Part shown: piece after piece, positions 38,719 through 47,327 of the stretch
Position numbering within the stretch: the first letter of the stretch is position 1
Layout: every line of letters begins with the position of its first letter
From: Bacteroidota bacterium
GTDB lineage: Bacteria; Bacteroidota; Bacteroidia; AKYH767-A; OLB10
Reading direction: 5' to 3'
NCBI GenBank assembly: GCA_016717325.1
Contig: JADKFV010000032.1
Coordinates: 1 to 64,000, forward strand
DNA: 64,000 nt
Program-made: the position numbers and the translations under genes
Notes under the pieces: generated by a model
What the model saw: only the letters and a program-made list of their open reading frames with translations
Told to the model about the DNA's origin: nothing
Database searches by the model: none

Positions 38719-40839
38719 ATGAAAATTCAAGCAAACTTTAAAATCGCAGTTGCCGCATTTTTTTTACTATTCATTTTTGCGCAAAATCATACGCATGCAC
38801 AAGCCGCAACATGGACCTGGATGAGCGGAAGCACTACTGTTAATTTATTGGGCAATTATGTCACACCAAATGTTTTCGATCCGGCAAACGAACCTCCCTC
38901 TCTTTACGAACCCGTTTACTGGCGCGACAATGCCGGCCTGTTATGGATATACGGAGGTTACCATCAAAGTCCATTCAAAGTTGTGTTTACTCAAATGTGG
39001 TGTTACAATCCTTACATCAATCAATGGAAAATGGTAAAGGATTTTACCAACAGTTCTAATTATGGAATTAAAGGTGTACCGGCAGCGACAAACTCACCCG
39101 GAGCGCGCACCTTTTGCTGCCCTGCGTGGGTTGATAACAACGGAAAGTTTTGGTTATTCAGCGGTATGGATTATAGCTATGGCGATTATTGTGACGATAT
39201 GTGGATGTATGATCCTATCACCGGATTTTGGACATGGATGCATGGTAGCAATCAATTTGCAAGTGCTAATGCCGTGTATGGAGTTAAGGGTGTGCCCAGC
39301 CCAACAAATTCTCCCGGGCAACGTGCTGAGTGTTATTCATCGTGGTGCGATGCCAATGGCGATTTTTGGATTTTTGGAGGGCAGTCCTACAGCACAGTTG
39401 CATCGCAGGCAAACTTCAACGATATGTGGCGTTTCAGCACTACAACCAATGAATGGACATGGATGCATGGCGATGATTTTCCCGAAACACCCGGCAACTT
39501 CGGTACAATAGGCGTTTCGAGCCCGACTAATGATCCGCCTTCCAGATGGTGTTATGATCGCAGTATCGATCCATCTGGCAACATGTACATTTTTAGTGGC
39601 GTGTATGCTCTTGGTGGTATTCCAAGTATATATAATGAAGTGTGGAAATATGTTCCATCTGTTAATGAATGGACATGGATAAAAGGATCCAACATTGCAG
39701 CAAATGGCGGTAGTTATCCCACATCGTATTGCAGTTCGAATGCATTATCGAACCCTGCAGGGCGTTACGAAAACAAAGGCTCCACATACGATGAATGCGG
39801 AAACATATGGACATTTGGCGGAGTTAAGATTGGAGGATTTTTCAGCGATGCATGGGTGTATATAGCTGCCGCAAACGAATGGCGTTTATTGAAAGGAAAT
39901 AATATCCTCAATCAATCGGCTGTGCGCGGAACAAAGGGCGTACCCAATATTAATAATCGTCCCGAAGGCCGGTCGGGTTCGGTGGCATTCCTCGATACCT
40001 TGCAGCGTTTTTACATTTTTGGTGGCGCTGTTACCGGCAACATACAAGGCATAAATGATGTCTGGCGATTGGAACTTGACCCCGGTTGCGTTATACCAAC
40101 TTGTAGCAGCGCATTGCCGGTGGCGGCATTTTCGAGCAGCGATACATTGCTTTGCGAAAAAGGTTCGATAGATTTTTTTGATAATTCTGCCGGCAATCCT
40201 ACTGCATGGAACTGGACTTTTACGGGAGGCGCTCCTTCCACTTCTACTTTGCAAAATCCTACAGGAATATTTTTTGCCAACTATGGTACATTCAATGTTT
40301 CGCTCACTGTAACCAATGGTGCGGGCAGCAATACTACATCGTTTACAGTTACCGTTGTAGCCAACCCCGCACAACCTGTTGTAACTTTCAATGGCAGTAC
40401 CATTTGCAGTTCACCTGCCGTTTCGTATCAGTGGTATTTTAATAATGCACCTATAAGCAATGCCACTTCGCAATGCTATACCCCTACTCTGCTTGGCAAT
40501 TACTATGTTATCATATCCGATTCCAATGGATGCAACAGCGCCAGCAATATTTTTGTGGCCAATGCAATTAACAATGCACAAACCACTGAATCTAGTTTCA
40601 CTTTAATTCCTAATCCAGCCAGCGCTGTGGTGCAACTTTCATTTGCTCATGCGTATATGGGTACAGTTAATATTGAACTCTACGATGAAAAAGGTGCTCT
40701 CGCTTTAAGCAAGAAAATTCAAAAGGATTCATTCTCATTTAACCACGAATTAGAATTGAAACATTTATCAAAAGGAAATTATATTGTAATGATAAAATTT
40801 GGTAAGGTGATAATGGATAAAAAACTCTCGGTAAAGTAG
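38719..40839 (+). CDS. Kelch-like repeat / PKD surface protein with T9SS sorting domain (paralogue)
   Basis: 706 residues. A signal peptide (FFLLFIFAQNHTHAQ) is followed by Kelch-type repeats at about 28-460 (LLWIYGGYHQSP, DDMWMYDPITGFWTWMHGSN, NDMWRFSTTTNEWTWMHGDD), one PKD domain (NPTAWNWTFTGGAPSTSTLQ), an Ig-like segment (AVSYQWYFNNAPISNATSQ) and a T9SS type A end (SFTLIPNPASAVVQLSF, KGNYIVMIKFGKVIMDKKL). The PKD and Ig parts are almost the same as those of the neighbour at 36120, so tandem duplication is likely and recombination may keep them alike. The two genes probably share a transcript. Confidence 0.88.
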   Translation: MKIQANFKIAVAAFFLLFIFAQNHTHAQAATWTWMSGSTTVNLLGNYVTPNVFDPANEPPSLYEPVYWRDNAGLLWIYGGYHQSPFKVVFTQMWCYNPYINQWKMVKDFTNSSNYGIKGVPAATNSPGARTFCCPAWVDNNGKFWLFSGMDYSYGDYCDDMWMYDPITGFWTWMHGSNQFASANAVYGVKGVPSPTNSPGQRAECYSSWCDANGDFWIFGGQSYSTVASQANFNDMWRFSTTTNEWTWMHGDDFPETPGNFGTIGVSSPTNDPPSRWCYDRSIDPSGNMYIFSGVYALGGIPSIYNEVWKYVPSVNEWTWIKGSNIAANGGSYPTSYCSSNALSNPAGRYENKGSTYDECGNIWTFGGVKIGGFFSDAWVYIAAANEWRLLKGNNILNQSAVRGTKGVPNINNRPEGRSGSVAFLDTLQRFYIFGGAVTGNIQGINDVWRLELDPGCVIPTCSSALPVAAFSSSDTLLCEKGSIDFFDNSAGNPTAWNWTFTGGAPSTSTLQNPTGIFFANYGTFNVSLTVTNGAGSNTTSFTVTVVANPAQPVVTFNGSTICSSPAVSYQWYFNNAPISNATSQCYTPTLLGNYYVIISDSNGCNSASNIFVANAINNAQTTESSFTLIPNPASAVVQLSFAHAYMGTVNIELYDEKGALALSKKIQKDSFSFNHELELKHLSKGNYIVMIKFGKVIMDKKLSVK

Positions 40840-40952
40840 TATTTTATGCTCAACTATTACGGTATACTACATGTTGAAAAATAAATTTTAAAAAACGCAA
40901 AAACCAACTAATAATTTATCTCGTATAGTGAAATAATAAAAACCACAAAGCG

Positions 40953-41945
40953 ATGTATGTTAACCGGAATATACCCTTCGAAATAATCTGGCGGTTTGGC
41001 TGGCTAAATATTGTGCTGTTTATTTTGTACTCTTTTGTTGTTTTTTCCATGCACAATTACTTGCTTATAAACTATCAATTCCAAATGCATATACCCTTTG
41101 CATTGATTGGCCCTGTGGGTGTAGCTGTTGCCATTTACACCAGTTTCAAAAATGGGCAATCGTATGATCGTACATGGGAGGCACGTAAAAATTGGGGTGC
41201 ACTGGCAGGGCTGTCAAAAATATTTGCCAATCAGGTTATGGTTTACGTAAATCAAAAGGATGATAGTGCTGCCAAAATTTTACTCCACAGGCAACTTGCC
41301 ATTCTTAATGCGCATAAATTGCAACTGCGTGTAAAAAGCCTGCACAGCAAAAAGTACGCTCCATGGTTGCATAAATATTATTTTGGAACGGCTACTGAAA
41401 GCGATTGGAAAAATGAGGTTGCCTCTTTCCTTGAGGATAAGGAGTATGCAAATATTATGAGCAAAACAAGCAAGGCATATCATATCTTATTGATGCAAAA
41501 CCAACATTTGGCTGCCTTGCGAAATAATAATGTGATAAACGAATTTCAGCATATGGAAATGATAAAAGTGCTTGATGGCTGCATTGAAAATATGGGCAAA
41601 AATGAACGCATTAAGTCAACTCCGTTTCCACGCCAATACGCTTTCTTCAGTAAATCGTTTATTGTGATTTTTATTTTGATGCTGCCATTTGGCTTTCTCG
41701 ATCTGTATAACAATCATTACTCATTGGCAAGTTACATTACTATGGGTTTTATTTTTACAATTGTTGCCTGGCTTTATATAACCATGGAAATTGTAGGCTC
41801 TTACAGCGAAGACCCATTTGAACATTTTGCCACCGATATACCCATGAATGTAATTTGCCGAAATGTTCAAATTGATTATGCCGAAATATTGGACGAGAAA
41901 ATTATCCCTGAAAAAGTTATGCCTGTTGATGGGATATTGCTGTAA
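40953..41945 (+). CDS. bestrophin family ion channel
   Basis: 330 residues, a membrane chloride-channel-like protein (Bestrophin/UPF0187). The family's conserved N-terminal half is clear: IIWRFGWLNIVLFILYSF, then HIPFALIGPVGVAVAIYTSF, KNGQSYDRTWEARKNWGALA and later RQYAFFSKSFIVIFILMLPF and GSYSEDPFEHFATDIPMNVI. Length and four-helix layout match bacterial bestrophins. The gene follows the Kelch/PKD pair on the same strand with 113 bases between; no functional link is obvious. It is the last core-type gene before the accessory island. Confidence 0.93.
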   Translation: MYVNRNIPFEIIWRFGWLNIVLFILYSFVVFSMHNYLLINYQFQMHIPFALIGPVGVAVAIYTSFKNGQSYDRTWEARKNWGALAGLSKIFANQVMVYVNQKDDSAAKILLHRQLAILNAHKLQLRVKSLHSKKYAPWLHKYYFGTATESDWKNEVASFLEDKEYANIMSKTSKAYHILLMQNQHLAALRNNNVINEFQHMEMIKVLDGCIENMGKNERIKSTPFPRQYAFFSKSFIVIFILMLPFGFLDLYNNHYSLASYITMGFIFTIVAWLYITMEIVGSYSEDPFEHFATDIPMNVICRNVQIDYAEILDEKIIPEKVMPVDGILL

Positions 41946-41964
41946 TTACCTATTATCAAAACCG

Positions 41965-42060
41965 GAAATTTATAACTGTACCAATATACGTTGTGTCATT
42001 TACTCTAATAAAAGCCTGATTTGCTTTGCAAATGCAAATAACATTTTGATGTGAGGTGAG
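41965..42060 (-). repeat. cassette start module (a), degenerate
   Basis: Minus-strand ATGACACAACGTATATTGG, preceded by TTTGCATTTGCAAA, has the layout of the start modules of the Rhs cassettes at 45400 and 47115. Here the frame ends after nine codons. It marks the left end of the island. Confidence 0.55.
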
Positions 42061-42160
42061 CGGATGGAGGTTATGGAAATTATATTGGTGTTGGGGTTTG
42101 CGCCAAGCGCGAATGTTATCAGCAGCCAAGGGATTTTGGTTTAATTAATTTCAAAATTAT

Positions 42161-42188
42161 TTGACTCATAACTATTTTGTAGCTTTGC
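42161..42188 (+). promoter_or_regulatory. Bacteroidota-type promoter of the zeta toxin gene
   Basis: TTGAC at 42161 (-33-like) and TAGCTTTGC at 42180-42188 (-7, consensus TAnnTTTG), 16 bases apart. The ATG of the gene is at 42193, so the mRNA would be leaderless or nearly so. Confidence 0.5.
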
Positions 42189-42192
42189 AAAA

Positions 42193-42766
42193 ATGACTGA
42201 AAAAAACCTTTATATAATTGCAGGATGCAATGGAGCTGGTAAAACAACCGCGTGCTTTACTATTTTGCCTGAAATTATCAATTGTAAAGAGTTTGTAAAC
42301 GCTGATGAAATTGCAAGAGGACTATCGCCATTCCAACCCGAGAAGGTGGCATTTGAAGCTGGCCGGATTATGCTTCATCGCATTAATGACTTATTTGCCG
42401 CAAATTTGAGTTTTGCTTTTGAAACAACCCTTTCAACAAAAATTTATAAGCAGAAAATAATAATGGCAAAAGAAAAGGGTTATGTAACTACATTACTTTT
42501 CTTTTGGTTAAAAAAATGTAGATTTGGCCAAAGAACGTGTTGCCATAAGAGTTGCAGAAGGTGGACATAACATACCGCCAGATGTAATTGAAAGACGATA
42601 TAAAAATGGCATTAAAAACCTCTTCGATATATATCTACCTTTGGTTGATGGTGCTTTAATTTTGGACAACTCTAATGGACGTCACGAAATTTTAGCACAA
42701 AAAACGATTGATGGAGCGATTAATATTTTTGACATATTGAAGTTTAATGAACTAAAAAACAATTGA
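42193..42766 (+). CDS. zeta toxin family protein (frameshifted at 42510-42516)
   Basis: A P-loop kinase-type toxin. Zeta toxins phosphorylate UDP-N-acetylglucosamine precursors and block cell-wall synthesis; many chromosomal relatives are uncharacterised. The N-terminal part has the Walker A IIAGCNGAGKTT, FVNADEIARGLSPFQPE, RIMLHRINDLFAAN and FAFETTLST, all family hallmarks. The second part has AKERVAIRVAEGGHNIPPDV, ERRYKNGIKNLFDIYLPLVD and LILDNSNGRHEILAQK. Removing one A from the A7 run at 42510-42516 joins the parts as ...LLFFWLKNVDLAKERVA.... The full length would be about 190 residues, normal for this chromosomal subgroup. The stop overlaps the next start as TGATG. Confidence 0.88.
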
Positions 42767-42915
42767 TGACAACAGTAGAAAAGCAAATAGAATTTAAAGA
42801 TAAAGTGATGCTTGGCCTCGAAAAGGCCTACGAAAAGCTTATTGAGTTTAAGAAACAAAAAAACACTGAGCTTGTAATTATTCGGGATGGTAAGATTGTA
42901 AAAATAAAACCATAA
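42766..42915 (+). CDS. small 49-aa partner of the zeta toxin (candidate antitoxin)
   Basis: Starts inside the TGATG overlap with the zeta gene stop, so it is translationally coupled. The product begins MTTVEKQIEFKDKVMLGLEK and ends RDGKIVKIKP. It has a charged amphipathic helix followed by a short beta-like tail (LVIIRDGKIVKIKP). It is too short to be a classical epsilon antitoxin, and it lies after rather than before the toxin. Position and coupling are the only evidence for an antitoxin role. Confidence 0.6.
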   Translation: MTTVEKQIEFKDKVMLGLEKAYEKLIEFKKQKNTELVIIRDGKIVKIKP

Positions 42916-43004
42916 CAGTTTACATGCATTTTTATGGCGGGCCTAACTTGCGCTCAAGTTAAATCTGTGTGCAAATAATTTCCATTTTTATTTCCATTAC
43001 CCAC

Positions 43005-43232
43005 TTGAATATTGCTGTAAAATTTATCGGTTTGTAAATATAGTTTTTGTGATAGAAAATTGCAACCATGAACTGAAACGGAATCAGGCTCTGCTGAGGT
43101 GCAACCTGCCAGGATAAATTCATTCAGATGGAATATCTTTCTCTAACGGACACATTCATTTGTGCCTGATTTTTTCATTTCGAATGTTATTTGATGAGCT
43201 TAAAATATTTATTCCATTTTTAAATGCTCAAA
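43005..43232 (+). repeat. direct repeat, left copy, bounding the accessory island
   Basis: TTGAATATTGCTGTAAAATT and the following ~225 bases recur at 55559-55790 in the same orientation. The middle 96 bases are identical; the outer parts show scattered differences. Confidence 0.9.
43080..43175 (+). ncRNA. candidate structured small RNA, copy 1
   Basis: GGAATCAGGC (43080-43089) pairs with GCCTGATTTT (43164-43173) to close a ~75-nt interior, and the pairing is followed by T, like an intrinsic terminator. Inside are CTGAGGT-GCA-ACCTgcCAG, AGAT-GGAAT-ATCT and GG(a)CACA-TTCATT-TGTGCC; the last competes with the closing stem. The 96 bases are identical in the copy at 55635 although the flanks differ. 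No open frame of note. I cannot match it to a known RNA family. Confidence 0.5.
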
Positions 43233-43379
43233 TTTTGCAGCCTGTACCTTATTTGTAGGCGTTGCAGTTTACTGTTATGTGTATTTAAAAATATGTTGCA
43301 TTGATATAATTATATTTGATTAATTTTACGAAGCGAAATTTTTAAAATTCAATTGAACAAATAAACTCGAAAAAATAAA

Positions 43380-43618
43380 ATGCATAAAAGAATAGAAATA
43401 GAAGCCATAGATATAAAAGCATATCCAACAGATGCCGCACAAATGGTTGCACTGAAAGCATTTATGAGAGCAATGAATATTAAATTCACGGTTAAAAAGA
43501 AAAACCATACGATACGAAATTTGTAGCTAAGATTGAAAAAAGCCGGCAAGAATTTAAAACAGGTAAGTTTACTCGTGTTAAAAAAGAGGACTTAAAAAAT
43601 TTTTTAGGAGTAAAATGA
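43380..43618 (+). CDS. antitoxin of a Txe/YoeB-type pair (frameshifted at 43500-43504)
   Basis: Begins MHKRIEIEAIDIKAYPTDAA and contains MVALKAFMRAMNIKFTVKKK. After one A is added to the A5 run at 43500-43504 the frame reads KPYDTKFVAKIEKSRQEFKT and ends LKNFLGVK, 79 residues. This is the layout of the small Bacteroidota antitoxins (DUF2683-like: N-terminal helix pair, PYDPEFV-type middle, basic end) that precede RelE-fold toxins. Its stop overlaps the toxin start as ATGA. Direct binding to the downstream toxin and autorepression are inferred. Confidence 0.78.
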
Positions 43619-43881
43619 GTTATCATTTAGATTTTTCAAAACAAGCTCAAAGCGACATTTCTTTTCATAAGAAGGCAGGAAATAAGGCCATATTAAAAAA
43701 GATATTATTGCTACTAACTGAAATTGCAGAACACCCATTTGAAGGTGTGGGCAAACCTGAACAACTCAAATTTATTTTGCAGAGTTATTGGTCGCGGAGA
43801 ATAAATCAAGAGCATCGCCTTGTTTATGAAGTATTGAATAACAGAATTTTTATTCACTCGGCAAAAGGGCATTATTATTAA
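43615..43881 (+). CDS. Txe/YoeB-family toxin
   Basis: 88 residues of the RelE/YoeB fold: SYHLDFSKQAQSDISFHKKA, HPFEGVGKPEQLKFILQSYW, SRRINQEHRLVYEV and the C-terminal IFIHSAKGHYY with the catalytic His-Tyr end. YoeB-type toxins cleave mRNA at the ribosomal A site. It overlaps the preceding antitoxin by four bases, as usual. It is intact, whereas the antitoxin is frameshifted in the given sequence. Because a live toxin with a dead antitoxin would be harmful, the antitoxin break is more likely a sequence error. Confidence 0.92.
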   Translation: MSYHLDFSKQAQSDISFHKKAGNKAILKKILLLLTEIAEHPFEGVGKPEQLKFILQSYWSRRINQEHRLVYEVLNNRIFIHSAKGHYY

Positions 43882-43939
43882 TTATAGTGATGCTGTTCAT
43901 AACTGATACATTTTTTTTGCATACAAAAGAAAAAAATAT

Positions 43940-44075
43940 CGCATGAACACGCGCAAGCCCCAAACAAAAAAAATGCAATTGAATACCGCCTTAAAAAAAG
44001 TGACACAACTGCGGGAGTGATTATTTTACTTTTTGTTTTGCTACGGTAACTATATACGTTGCTTTACCTTTCTCT
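43940..44075 (-). other. cassette end spacer with module (b)
   Basis: Contains minus-strand GCAACGTATATAGTTACCGTAGC (as at 51506), a degenerate hairpin before a T run (43985-44010), and CGCAAGCCCCAAACAA...ATGCAATTGAATACCGC, the spacer also present near 47220, 51410 and 54820. It follows the cassette that starts at 45400. Confidence 0.5.
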
Positions 44076-44141
44076 GTGCCAGTCGCCTGCCTACGCGCGG
44101 GCGCACAAATTTTATCTTCAAATGAATCACAAGTAATCATT

Positions 44142-44342
44142 TTAATAAATAAAAAAATATATATGGCAGAAAATAAAATATAATAGGCCAAATATTTTTT
44201 TCCAATATGTTCTAGTCCAAATAATTTTTACCGCACCAAATAATATCATAAAAGGAGTAAAAATGCAATGCAGAATTTTATTTCCACCATTTAACCAATC
44301 TAACCAGTTCAAATTCAGCATTAAAATTAAACAAAAATCCAT
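44142..44342 (-). CDS. small membrane protein, 66 aa (candidate immunity gene)
   Basis: Begins MDFCLILMLNLNWLDWLNGG and continues with two strongly hydrophobic stretches (ILHCIFTPFMILFGAVKIIW, IFGLLYFIFCHIYFFIY), so it should span the membrane two or three times. It lies 44 bases after the end of the Rhs-hydrolase gene, the usual place for an immunity gene. An upstream TTG-like start exists, but this ATG gives the cleanest membrane protein. No family is recognised. Confidence 0.4.
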   Translation of the reverse strand: MDFCLILMLNLNWLDWLNGGNKILHCIFTPFMILFGAVKIIWTRTYWKKIFGLLYFIFCHIYFFIY

Positions 44343-44385
44343 ACTAAATTTATGAAAACAAAAAACAAATCTAAGTTGTGTTTCT

Positions 44386-45400
44386 TTAATCGCATTCCGT
44401 CTCTGAATTAATGAAATCAATACATGCTGGCAGTGTGTAATCATCAATATTGTAATGATCTATGGTTTCATTTTTGCCATCTTTATTATTAAAAGTTCCA
44501 TCGGAACAATCATCATTAAACATCGAAGTTCCGTCAGATTCATTCAAATTTGCAGAGCCCATTCGACCCTATAAAGGCCTTAGCTTTATTATTTGGAGAA
44601 TTTGATTCAAAAAAATTAATATTTTGTTTAACATTCCCTGGAATGTTTCGGTCTACATAATCTTTGCTCAATGGGCCTAAAGCCGCATCAACTGTTACGA
44701 GTAGTACCACCTGAATATTTTTTTCTTCAAGTGCTTTTGTTAACTTCACTGCTAAAATACCACCATAACTATATCCGTAAATCACAACTTTTTATCAGAA
44801 CTAGTCCGGCATTCTGCTGGACTTGGTATCATATTAACAGCATCTGGAATCATTGATTCATCAGTTTTATATAATTTCGAATCGTATAATTTAGTACTGT
44901 TCATTTCATTAACAGATTGATAAAGTTGCCAGTCATTGTGGATCCGTGTTCTCAAATGGTTGCTTTACAAGTCCAGTAAATATTACAATTGCGTCACCGG
45001 GACCTTTTCCATTTATGTCTATTAATTGAATTGGTGAATTTGCAGCAAAGCAATAAGAAGATAAACTTGCATATTTAAAACAGTCAGGATCCACACTCAA
45101 AAACCTACCCAACCTTGTTTCATAAATCCGCATGCCATAATCTTGTGTGTTGCTCTCGGCATCATTCTCCTTCCCATTGAACCCAAACCTATACCCAACC
45201 CCACCGGCACTATATGTTCGCTCTTGCATTGTCATACCAAAGGGATAATAATCGGTGGCGGATACAATATCGGGCATGTAAAAAGATGAGCGAGTTGATG
45301 CCGATTGAACATGAGCAATTGCATGTGGCTCAGTTATGCATGCCCCACACATTTGTTGTGTGTTGCTTTGTAATAACTGTGACAATATACGTTGTGTCAT
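44386..45400 (-). CDS. orphan Rhs C-terminal cassette 1 with alpha/beta-hydrolase tip (several frame breaks)
   Basis: Starts from module (c) at 45400 (MTQRILSQLLQ). It jumps into the conserved Rhs core (SATDYYPFGMTMQERTYSAG, YRFGFNGKENDAESN, RIYETRLGRFLSVDP), then a variable tip. Joining frames at about 44937 (add one base), 44788 (A run) and 44565 (remove one G) gives one tip: KKVVIYGYSYGGILAVKLTK with the GxSxG nucleophile elbow, VVLLVTVDAALGP with an Asp, and IDHYNIDDYTLPACIDFINS with a C-terminal His, ending at 44386. It is plausibly a lipase or esterase effector. It lacks the N-terminal shell-forming part of Rhs proteins. Confidence 0.72.
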
Positions 45401-45424
45401 TAGCTATGCTATAAATCTTATTTT

Positions 45425-45445
45425 CTTTACAAATGTAAATATTAC
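45425..45445 (-). promoter_or_regulatory. cassette start module (c): TACATTTG promoter-like element
   Basis: Minus strand ATATTTACATTTGTAAAG; TACATTTG fits TAnnTTTG and lies inside the palindrome TTTACATTTGTAAA, about 30 bases before the ATG at 45400. The same element occurs at 47137-47144. Confidence 0.45.
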
Positions 45446-45534
45446 ATTCTAATAATTTTAGCAAAGTTTTTTCAAATTGCCGAAATATATTTTAATCTAT
45501 TTGAAATTTATATTCTAAATAAATCTTAAAAAAA

Positions 45535-45968
45535 TTAGTGCAGAACACGGTATTCATTAGTATTTCTATTACATTCAACTCGAACAATCCATCCAGTATA
45601 CGTAATATATGGTTCATAGTCTCAAAAATATAGTCCCTTATTAAATATTATAGGGTTTTTATAACTTTTCAATTTGATTTTGCGGTTTGAATTCTTAATT
45701 AAATTGTCAATTTTAGGGTAATATTTAAAAGTTATATCATTAAAAGTAAAACTCGTTATAGAATCATAAGAGGCAACCGTACAGTATGTTACTTTATGTG
45801 GATATGTTTTTCGTTTTCAAAAATTATAGGATAAATTTGATTAATAATTTTATCTGGTAAATTATACACAATTTCTGCTTTGCTTTCAATTGCCTTTTTT
45901 TGACAAAGAACAAAGCTGCTTTTGCAAAGCGAAATACCTATAACTAAAACAATAAACTTTATACACAT
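45535..45968 (-). CDS. secreted protein, candidate immunity gene (frameshift and in-frame TGA)
   Basis: Starts MCIKFIVLVIGISLCKSSFV, a signal peptide, then AEIVYNLPDKIINQIYPIIF. The frame ends at 45789. Adding one base near 45800 continues it as TYCTVASYDSITSFTFNDIT and LKSYKNPIIFNKGLYF, then an in-frame TGA (about 45624-45626) and DYEPYITYTGWIVRVECNRN to the stop at 45535. It begins five bases after the end of the Rhs cassette at 45973, so it is the immunity candidate for it. No family recognised. Confidence 0.5.
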
Positions 45969-45972
45969 AATT

Positions 45973-47115
45973 TTACTTTTTGTTTTCACCATTTGTTTTA
46001 AGTGCATCCATTCCTAAATTTTTTTCTGATGATGATTGTAAGTAATCGTTTTCAAATGTTGGTGTTCCTCCTTTGACTTTGTTTGGTATAGTCTTGTCAA
46101 TAAATCTAGTGTCTATGGTATATTCAGGAAAGGTTTGAATATGTGGTAATACTTTACTTATGAAATTTTCAATATCGGCTATTTGTTGATCAGGTTTGTC
46201 AGATGCGTATTGCAAGCCTACCAAAGTTCCTGCTGCTGGGTGAGTATGGATACCTCCAATAATCTACTCCCTCCACTTTGGCTATAACAAACATCTCCCT
46301 TGGTTATCATCCGTCTACCAGATTCCTTCCAGGTAGCGCCTGGTATGTTTTGCTCTTCTAAGTTTATAGAGGCATCAATGATTTCACCTTTTGTACTGTA
46401 AATAATATTTAGAACAATTAAAGCATTTTGTTCAACCATATTTGTGCCATCTTTGTAGGATGAGTAAATGAATTGGTCCAACAACTTGCTTGCTGCGGAG
46501 TTTTGAACATTATTAATGATCTCAACGCTTTTGTTTTCAAAAGTTTTTGTTGCTTGAAGGCATGCTTCAGGGTTGGCATTTTTATGAGCACTTTCTTCTG
46601 CTCTTATAAACGCGTTAAAATATGTTTGTTTTACAACAAAAGACTTTGTGCCAGTTGCTGTTTGATAAATAAGTTTCCCAAATTCATTGTAATAGTCATC
46701 ATCTCCGTTTACATCTCTTCCACCGCCTTCCCAACCTAGAATCATATTCCCAAAACAATGCACTATATGCACCTTCAAAAATTTCATTGTCTTTTTCTTG
46801 TGTGTTCATACCAAACCTATACCCAGCCCCACCGGCACTAAATGTTCGCTCTTGCATAGTCATACCAAAGGGATAATAATCTGTAGCAGAAACAATATCG
46901 GGCATGTAAAAATCTATGTTTGTTCCCAAAACACTTCTCGGTATTTTTCTATCACTAATCACAGTAGTAACATTGCCAAGGTGATTACTCAACTCATAAT
47001 TTTTTAAACCCAAATTGTGATTGAGTATTGTTGGTAGTGTTATGCTTGCTTTAGTTACCTCAATATTGCTTTGTTGTTTGCTTTTGTGTATCTGTATGTG
47101 TATACGTTGAGGCAT
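45973..47115 (-). CDS. orphan Rhs C-terminal cassette 2 with HTHP (JAB/JAMM-like) tip (frameshifted)
   Basis: Starts from module (d) at 47115 (MPQRIHIQIHKSKQQSN), then the Rhs core (LGLKNYELSNHLGNVTTVIS, ATDYYPFGMTMQERTFSAGG, EYDSRLGRRW). After a one-base break near 46745 comes DVNGDDDYYNEFGKLIYQTA and a helical stretch (QTYFNAFIRAEESAHKNANP). After another near 46263 comes GGIHTHPAAGTLVGLQYAS, then PDQQIADIENFISK, to the stop at 45973. HxHP with a nearby Ser-Asp is the pattern of JAB/JAMM metallopeptidases often found in polymorphic toxins, but the S-x-x-D spacing is not canonical. The usual RRWNxDP segment after the core is shortened here. Confidence 0.7.
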
Positions 47116-47136
47116 TTTAAAAATTGTTTTGCTTTA

Positions 47137-47144
47137 CAAATGTA
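47137..47144 (-). promoter_or_regulatory. cassette start module (d): TACATTTG promoter-like element
   Basis: Minus strand TTTACATTTGTAAAGC, 22 bases before the ATG at 47115, the same element as module (c). Confidence 0.45.
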
Positions 47145-47259
47145 AATATTATTTCGATGCGTGGTGTGGAGATGTGTGTTATAATATAGTTTATTGGTGA
47201 AGTGGCTTGTGCGCTATAGTGCGCAAGAGCCAACAATATAAATGCAATTTGAATTTATC

Positions 47260-47297
47260 ACTCTAAAAAAAACTGGCGCGAATGCGGCAGTTTATAA
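47260..47297 (-). terminator. terminator and spacer closing the cassette of 47328-49970
   Basis: On the minus strand AACTGCCGC-ATTC-GCGCCAGTT (one mismatch) followed by eight T. The whole block is repeated at 54868-54895. It lies about 30 bases after the lipoprotein gene. Confidence 0.6.
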
Positions 47298-47327
47298 ATT
47301 CAATTTGTAAAATTAACAATATACTTT

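Noticed and set aside
43005..43232. Retron, tmRNA, SRP RNA or riboswitch for the structured repeat
   Set aside because: No reverse transcriptase nearby, no tag-peptide frame, and no match to the GGAAG/GCAGC SRP loop or to riboswitch cores I know.
44030..44140. A short high-GC stretch GCCTGCCTACGCGCGGGCGCAC near 44090 as a gene or tRNA
   Set aside because: No cloverleaf can be drawn and no frame is conserved; it resembles a part of the spacer near 51540.
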